Positions 58,965 through 64,000 of a DNA stretch of 64,000 nucleotides are shown piece by piece (the first letter of the stretch is position 1; every line of letters begins with the position of its first letter). Below the pieces are notes generated by a model that was given only the letters and a program-made list of their open reading frames with translations, was not told the origin of the DNA and made no database searches. A program made the position numbers and the translations under genes. The DNA comes from Apodospora peruviana (Eukaryota > Ascomycota > Sordariomycetes > Sordariales > Lasiosphaeriaceae), in assembly GCA_033439685.1 (NCBI GenBank), contig JAUEDM010000002.1, forward strand, positions 2,170,001 to 2,234,000, in the 5' to 3' direction.

Positions 58965-59731
58965 TTTTTATGTCAATGATCTGCCATGGATTTGAGGGGA
59001 AGGGAAGCTGTGTGGTGTTGTTTAATGTCGAGATCAGGTTTTAGTCTGATATACCTAGCAGGAAGCCAGCCAGCCACATATGGCCAGGACGGTTGAATTC
59101 TTTCCACGGCTATCTGTAAATCAGCCTAGCTCTATTAGTTACTATCCCTATATTTCCTCCCCCCCAAGGCTGAGAAGGGATCTTCCAAGAGTGCCTATCT
59201 CGCCAGGATCAAGTTCACCCTTACCAGGTCTCCTGCATATCTTGAACTCTGCGAACGAACCCCCCAAAAAGACGCAGTCTTCGTGCACGTCTCATGCCAA
59301 TTTCGGTGCCCGTAATTCGGTTGGCGAAGCACATTCTCTCCGTCTTTGCGTCTATACCAGTCCGCTCGGGAATATCTGTACCGGACGGGTCGTGGTCTCC
59401 CTTCGTCGTTACACGATAGGACCGACAGTTGAGTGAAGCGGCGCGGGGCCGCCCAGTAGCCATCCCCCCTCTCCCTGTCGTTCAGTTGTAGAAAGGTGCG
59501 AAAGAATAACGCAACTGTCGTCCGTACCATCCTTGTCCTTCCCTAATTCGGGACCATAAGCAGCCCACGCTCCATCCGTGCCGGCAATATGACTTGGCTA
59601 GTTCAGCACTGCTCAATCGTGAGATTATGTCCTAGATCCGTCCCAGTTTCCTTTTATTACCAAAAATAGGGTATCCATCCAGCGACCGGAGTGTAGTTAT
59701 ATATTTGACGTCAACACTGTCATGATTCAAT
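58965..59731. other. Convergent intergenic region
   Basis: Lies between the GH3 gene (+) and CENP-S (-) and should hold both 3' UTRs. No gene or notable repeat was seen. Confidence 0.6.
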
Positions 59732-60144
59732 TCAACGCTGCCTCGTCGCCTTGCCTTTGCCCTTGCCCTTGGTACCAGTCTTCGCCTTGGCGGCATTCTG
59801 CCGGTCGACAAAGTCTTTGATCATGCCATACAGATCCGAGTTCCGCCTGGCCAGGAGCAGCACGTCGTCCGTTGTCACCGTGGTACGCCCGGCATGCTGG
59901 CTGAAGCTTTCGAGATCGATTGCCACGTTTTCTAAGTGAAAAAGAGTTAGGGACATAATTCCCGCAGGACCTAGACTGAAGACGTACCAATCTGAGACCA
60001 CACCATCTCGGTCAGGGCGCCGATGAACTGCGGGGTGGCATTGCGGTTCCTGCGGAGCGATTCTTCGTCTACCATCTTACCGATAGCAAACCAGAGCGCG
60101 GCTTTGAGACGCTCGCGCGCATCTCCCTCTGGAGCATCCGACAT
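59732..60144 (-). CDS. Histone-fold protein CENP-S / MHF1
   Basis: Two exons on the minus strand, 60144-59988 and 59931-59732, encode 118 residues, matching the family's small size. The sequence begins MSDAPEGDARERLKAALWFA and continues with IGKMVDEES and TPQFIGALTEMVWSQIENVAIDLESF across the exon junction. Then come HAGRTTVTTDDVLLLARRNSDLYGMIKDF, giving the alpha1-alpha2-alpha3 histone fold, and a basic tail (KTGTKGKGKGKATRQR). CENP-S pairs with CENP-X as the MHF complex, acting both at the inner kinetochore (CENP-T/W) and with the FANCM/Mph1 helicase in fork repair. The gene shares a 540-bp divergent promoter with the PGA2-like gene, with two MCB sites about 83-100 bp upstream of the ATG. 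Confidence 0.92.
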
Positions 60145-60225
60145 TTTCGCCGGTGGTCAATTTTAGTCTGGTGGTCGTGGATTGAGTATTTGGGTTGGTT
60201 GAGTGACGATGGTTGGATAGCGTGA

Positions 60226-60243
60226 GACGCGTCTAGAACGCGT
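60226..60243. promoter_or_regulatory. Two MluI cell-cycle boxes (ACGCGT)
   Basis: Perfect ACGCGT hexamers occur at 60227-60232 and 60238-60243, the first inside the palindrome GACGCGTC. They are 11 bp apart, about one helical turn, and lie 83-99 bp upstream of the CENP-S ATG. MCB sites are bound by the MBF complex (Mbp1/Swi6 family) and drive G1/S expression of replication and repair genes, which fits CENP-S/MHF1. The sites could also serve the divergent PGA2-like gene. Confidence 0.65.
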
Positions 60244-60684
60244 CTTGGAGAAGGGAATGCCAAGCGGGGTAACTTTTGGAGAGCCGAGAGAACCCCAACG
60301 AGTATTACAGAAGCCCAGCTGTGGAAGGTGTGGGTATAAGTGGGGTCGGAAAGCTTGGTGCACCGTTGGTATCCGTAATCGCAATCATCCGTACGTAACG
60401 ACCAGATTTCCGTCGCAAATCACTCGCGCAAATGCGTTGTTTCTTGTAATCACAATCTTCTTTTCTCCGATTTCGACAATTTTTTTCCCGACGCTCCTTT
60501 CTAGTTATTCCTTTTTTTTGCCACACGCTTTAGCATCCGACTACTCTAGACGTCTCGACCGCCATCGCTTCAATATTTGTTGCAGTTGATTGACCCCTCG
60601 ACGAAGATTTAAATCGCCGGACTGCATCTCCTCAAATTGCGAACCCCTCCATTCCACGCCCCGACCAGATTAACGACAGCCAAG

Positions 60685-61217
60685 ATGGACGGCGTAGTCG
60701 ATGTTGCCAAGATGGTCGGCAACCGCTTCACCACCAACGTACAGTCAGGGCTGGCAAATATGAGTCCTGAGAAATGGATTCGGCTCGTCATCATTGCGGG
60801 AGCCTGTGAGTAATGACCAGATACACTGTCCAATTTGTAGGAGTTATCTATCCCGGTGGCTAACCTGAAGGAATTTTGTGTACAATAGATATGCTGCTGA
60901 GGCCATATATAATCAAGCTTGGAGCGAAGGCACAGATGAAGGCGCACGAGAAGGAGGAGGCCGAGGCGGAAGAAGCGGCCAAGGCGCAAATCTCGCCCAA
61001 CGAGCTCCGCGGGCAGGCCGTCAAGATCCCAGAAGACAGCGACGATGAGGATGACTATGCGACGGCTGAGGCAACGGGGCCCGACTGGGGCAAGAAGGCC
61101 AGAAGGAGACAGCGGACGATGATCAAGAAGCTGCTGGAAGCTGAGGAGCGCCGGCTGGAAGAGTCGAAGGAAGAGGAAGAAGACAAGGATATTGAGGAGT
61201 TCCTTATCAAGGAGTGA
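60685..61217 (+). CDS. PGA2-like ER protein-trafficking protein
   Basis: Two exons, 60685-60805 and 60889-61217, encode 149 residues. A short N-terminus (MDGVVDVAKMVGNRF..) leads to one membrane segment near residues 31-50 (WIRLVIIAGAYMLLRPYIIKL), reconstructed exactly across the splice junction. The remainder is a highly charged, probably coiled cytoplasmic tail with an acidic patch (EDSDDEDDY), GPDWGKKARRRQR and a Glu/Lys-rich helix. This layout matches the fungal PGA2 family (processing of Gas1 and ALP), which in yeast is an ER/nuclear-envelope protein needed for maturation of secreted cargo. It is divergent from CENP-S with 540 bp between the start codons. Confidence 0.85.
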
Positions 61218-61233
61218 GATACTGCTGCTTGAA

Positions 61234-61254
61234 GGTAGGTAGGTAGGTAGGTAG
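61234..61254. repeat. GGTA tetranucleotide repeat
   Basis: About five perfect GGTA units lie directly after the PGA2-like stop codon, probably within its 3' UTR. It is a likely variable microsatellite. Confidence 0.85.
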
Positions 61255-61439
61255 ACGGGCGGATCAGTGCTGATACTCGCATCAACTAAAAGTATAATCG
61301 CATGAACTGCGCCGGTTGTTGAAGCGGATCATTTCTCGCGTGATTGTTTTGTCTGACGTCTTCCCCAGAGCCGTTACATTGGGGAAGCAAGCACGTGGGG
61401 AGATGGACTTGCCAGTCCAGTCACGCCCGATAATTCAAG

Positions 61440-61820
61440 TTGGATCAATTTAAACAATTCAATTCAATTCAGACTAAATGGGGCCAAGTTCCAATATTTG
61501 ATTGGTTTGATTGGTATGATTCAATTTTTGGTAGGGTCCGGGATCCGCTAACCAGAGCCATTTTTGGCCCTAAAACTGTCACTTTTTTCGGGCTTTCGAC
61601 CTCGAAATTTTTAGCGAGCGGTCCGAACTGGTACGGGCTAGGGTTGCAGCTGCCGGGGCCGGGAGCTAGCAAGTGGTATTCCCCGGGGCCGGGGCCGTTT
61701 TTTCTTCGGCCGGCGTTAGTGGATCTTTCGGTCTGGATCAACCAGCTAAAAAATCAAATCAGTCAAATCGGGATTTTCATCAATCAAATCGGCATTTTTT
61801 TTTAATTCAATTTGATTCAA
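61440..61820. mobile_element. MITE-like AT-rich insertion with imperfect terminal inverted repeats
   Basis: A 381-bp block begins TTGGATCAATTTAAA and ends with the inverse of TTGAATCAAATTGAA, giving imperfect terminal inverted repeats of about 15 bp. Both ends are strongly AT-rich with repeated TTTGATT/AATTCAA words. The core (61630-61710) is unusually GC-rich (CCGGGGCCGGGG). No transposase is encoded. No clear target-site duplication was found, so it could also be a solo LTR or a decayed fragment. Composition contrasts sharply with both neighbours. Confidence 0.5.
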
Positions 61821-62057
61821 ACGCTTTTTATTTTATTTTGAAGGAACATGTGAATTCGGACATCATAAAATCAAATCTTTAGTACACTTCCGCCCCACCA
61901 GAGTGATCTGGGGGCCGCATGCACTTCTATTAAAAGAGGCCAAATCCTTCTCCGACGTGCTAAGGTGCCCGCCAACCGTTTGCTCTTACACACACGCAAT
62001 TCACCCACTAGGACGCTTATCGTGAACATCACCGGCCTTACATCAAAAGTTAATGCT

Positions 62058-62171
62058 CATCGACTTGCACAAATCAATCCCGGCTGTCCACAAATCTCTC
62101 CCAGCCTCGGAGCAAAACTCAAGTCCATCGACTTGCACAAATTAACTCCGACCGTCCACAGATCTTTCCCG
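62058..62171. repeat. Direct repeat, 68-bp period, diverged mainly by transitions
   Basis: A segment starting CATCGACTTGCACAAAT at 62058 recurs at 62126. About 45 bp are comparable, with several mismatches that are mostly C/T or G/A changes. This suggests an old duplication altered by deamination-type mutation, possibly RIP. It sits upstream of the NTF2-like gene and is non-coding. Confidence 0.7.
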
Positions 62172-62346
62172 TTTGTTTGTGCCTGCCCTGCAATGACCGA
62201 GTCACTCAATTCTAACGTATCGCTAGGTCAACACATACCATTGCAGAGCAGACCGCGAGCTATCTGAGTTCAGTCTTTTTGACTGGGTAGTTGAACTGGA
62301 CAGGACTCCATTTCCCATATCGATTGTCAAATCCAGCCAAAAGAAA

Positions 62347-62996
62347 ATGTCAGTCTCCGACCTCGAGAACAGGTTGAACAATGTTCGGTTGTCAGCCGAA
62401 GGTACGCACACTCCCACCCCAAAACTCGGTCCTTCCCAAGATGCTAACTCTTGTTCACAGCCGCCGAAACCTTCGTGGAATGGTACTACCGGTGTCTGAA
62501 TGAGGGCAAGCCCGTAGCGGGGGCCTACACAACCAACAACCGCGCCTACAAAGCTGCCAACCACCCACCCTCCGATATCTGCATCAACGGACTCGTCGTC
62601 GCCACGCCCGAGGAGTGGGACAAGATGCTCGAAGGGCAGCGCTCCATCAAGACCATCGATCCTACCAGCACACATGCACATCCTACCACTATCAGCACTG
62701 TGAGTCATCGGGGGGCGGTCCGGTATGATGTCGAAGCGTACGACGTGCACGTCATCAACCCAGACTTCCGGATCGGAGCTCCGGCGGAGCTGCTCGCCAA
62801 GCCGAATCAAGGTCCGCGTCTTATGATGCTGCTAACCGTCGCCGGCAAAGTCGTCTTCAACGGGGGCGCCGAGCAAAAGAAACAACACTTCAGCGATGTC
62901 TTCACCTTGGTTCCCAACTGGGACGTCATCGCTCGCCACGGGTCCAAGGCTACCCGTCGTTATCTTATCTCGTCACACACATACCGAGCGTACTGA
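62347..62996 (+). CDS. NTF2-like nuclear export protein, Mtr2/p15 (Nxt) type
   Basis: Two exons, 62347-62401 and 62461-62996, encode 196 residues. The fold starts with LSAEAAETFVEWYYRCLNEGK across the exon junction, the first helix of NTF2-like proteins. The middle has ICINGLVVATPEEWDKML and YDVEAYDVHVINPDF. The C-terminal strands are PRLMMLLTVAGKVVFNG and KQHFSDVFTLVPNWDVIA, the VPNW segment being typical of Mtr2/p15 partners of the Mex67/NXF mRNA export receptor. Length fits yeast Mtr2 (about 184). It would act at the nuclear pore in mRNA and ribosome-subunit export. The NTF2-like fold is clear; the Mtr2 assignment is likely but not certain, since other small NTF2-like proteins exist. Confidence 0.82.
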
Positions 62997-63639
62997 AAAT
63001 GACTGGGGTTTCATTTTTGTCGGCGTACTACGGGGAAATGGAGGGGTGGGTGGGTTTTCTAAAATAGCTGTCTTTTTTGTTTTTGCGCATATTCGGAGCG
63101 AAAAAGGGCATGGGCGTTTTTGGTAAAATGGGTTTTTTTGTTTATTGTATATGGGTTGCTTTCTTTTTAGACAGACCAGGCCGGAAAAGACATGAGAGAG
63201 CGTTGTTTTTGCCGCGAATGTTAAATGGTGTTATTTAAATGTATACGTGATGACCTCTTGCTCCCTTTCCCTTTACTCAGCAAACGTAGCGGCTTTTTAT
63301 AGATGTTCGCAACCGACAAACCGTAAGGATTTTGTAAGACATCTCAGAAATCGACCTATTGCTCGGAGATTGAGGTATTACCTACATCGTCCACGCAAAC
63401 ATGAAGACATGGACCATTCATCAAGGCAGGTAGGTAGCCGGTGTATCGACCCTTAACCAGACGGGGAATACTTCAAGATAACCCTGTTAACTTTGAATAA
63501 AAGAAACAATTTTCATTATACCTTTCCCTAAAGGATCCAACCATCCAACCCATCCATCACCGACGAAAGACTGAAAACGCAGCGAAAAGGATAACCAGCA
63601 AAAACACCAAAGGAAACCTCCTACTACTCCCATGATCTC
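62997..63639. other. Convergent intergenic region
   Basis: Separates the ends of the NTF2-like gene (+) and the farnesyltransferase alpha gene (-). It is T-rich on the plus strand near 63120-63170. No gene is visible. Confidence 0.6.
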
Positions 63640-64000
63640 CTACGACGCCGCCACCACCGCGGCGACACCCTCATTCAAACAGCTCCTCCTCCACTCCCAA
63701 TACCCCACGCGAATGCGATCCCACTTCTCCGCCAGCCTCCTCAAGCCCAAATCCGCTTTCTCCCGCTCTCCCTTCTCGGCCCAGATCTCGGCCAACAAGT
63801 CCAGCGCGTGCGTAGACTTGACATCCTCCTTCTCCTCCTCTCCCAAAGCGCTCACAAACTCGCCCACGAATTTCTCTATGCTGCCCAGCTTCCTGCCGCC
63901 CTTCGCCAGTACGCCGCGCAAATAGTTCCACGGGCTCTGGTTCTGCGGCGCCTCGTACACTTTGTCCATGGCGTACTGCACCTCGCGGTCAACGATAGTC
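63640..64000 (-). CDS. RAM2: Protein farnesyltransferase/geranylgeranyltransferase-I alpha subunit, C-terminal part
   Basis: The minus-strand frame is open to the right window edge, giving the last 119 residues; the 5' part is outside. It contains IVDREVQYAMDKVYEAPQNQSPWNYLRGVL, a clear prenyltransferase alpha (PPTA) repeat with the NQSPWNYLRG signature of the RAM2/FNTA family. The rest is the helical C-terminus (HALDLLAEIWAEKGEREKADLGLRRLAEKWDRIR). The alpha subunit is shared by farnesyltransferase and geranylgeranyltransferase I, which lipidate CaaX proteins such as Ras, Rho and mating pheromone in the cytosol. The stop at 63640-63642 fixes the end. Confidence 0.9.
   Translation of the reverse strand, partial: TIVDREVQYAMDKVYEAPQNQSPWNYLRGVLAKGGRKLGSIEKFVGEFVSALGEEEKEDVKSTHALDLLAEIWAEKGEREKADLGLRRLAEKWDRIRVGYWEWRRSCLNEGVAAVVAAS

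Larger units (their letters stand above)
61218..62346. other. Intergenic region between PGA2-like and NTF2-like genes
   Basis: Apart from the GGTA run, the MITE-like insertion and the 68-bp direct repeat, no gene is visible. The final 100 bases are the leader and promoter of the NTF2-like gene. Confidence 0.6.

Noticed and set aside
1..64000. CRISPR arrays, rRNA operons, telomeric repeats or a secondary-metabolite cluster
   Set aside because: None was seen. There are no spaced identical repeats, TTAGGG runs, or PKS/NRPS/terpene synthase signatures.

Overview
The window is nuclear DNA of a filamentous ascomycete, most likely a Sordariomycete close to the Sordariales. It has short (48-93 nt) GT-AG introns with CTRAC-like branch points, no operons and wide intergenic spaces. 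Several products are typical of that group: a VIB-1-like Ndt80-family regulator, HAM-2/PRO22 (STRIPAK), the 71-residue glucose-repressible protein GRG-1/CCG-1, and a CTF1-beta-type zinc-cluster factor. I could not name the species. Thirteen complete protein genes, one gene cut by the right edge and one tRNA gene are supported. Exon boundaries were set by hand from splice signals, reading frame and family similarity.

Layout: 1-12530 has no recognisable gene. 12.5-22.2 kb (+) holds the Ndt80-family regulator, a small DUF2011-like basic protein and HAM-2. 23.4-31.9 kb (-) holds a seven-transmembrane protein with a long tail, an EBP-type (EXPERA) sterol-isomerase-like protein and GRG-1. 31.9-37.4 kb is gene-poor and contains tRNA-Glu(CTC) and a C26/T14 homopolymer. 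37.5-40.7 kb (+) encodes a secreted haem-peroxidase-like protein with four WSC domains. 44.3-52.0 kb (+) encodes the CTF1-beta/Far-type regulator and a KAR9-like protein with a GAS2 domain. 52.6-53.7 kb (-) is a secreted class 3 lipase. 56.2-59.0 kb (+) is a secreted GH3 beta-glucosidase. 59.7-61.2 kb is a divergent pair, CENP-S/MHF1 (-) and PGA2-like (+), separated by 540 bp with two MluI cell-cycle boxes. 62.3-64.0 kb has an NTF2-like Mtr2/p15 protein (+) facing the C-terminus of the farnesyltransferase alpha subunit (-).

There is no operon-like or biosynthetic cluster. Two themes recur: secreted enzymes with nutrient or lipid regulators (VIB-1-like, CTF1-beta-like, GRG-1, lipase, GH3, peroxidase-WSC), and nuclear or cytoskeletal housekeeping (CENP-S, KAR9/GAS2, Mtr2-like, HAM-2). 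The most unusual observations are a GH3 gene whose frame is restored only if a single-nucleotide exon (56466) is spliced between two back-to-back introns, and tandem MCB sites just upstream of CENP-S. A MITE-like AT-rich insertion at 61440-61820 and the 12.5-kb gene-free region before the VIB-1-like gene are also notable.
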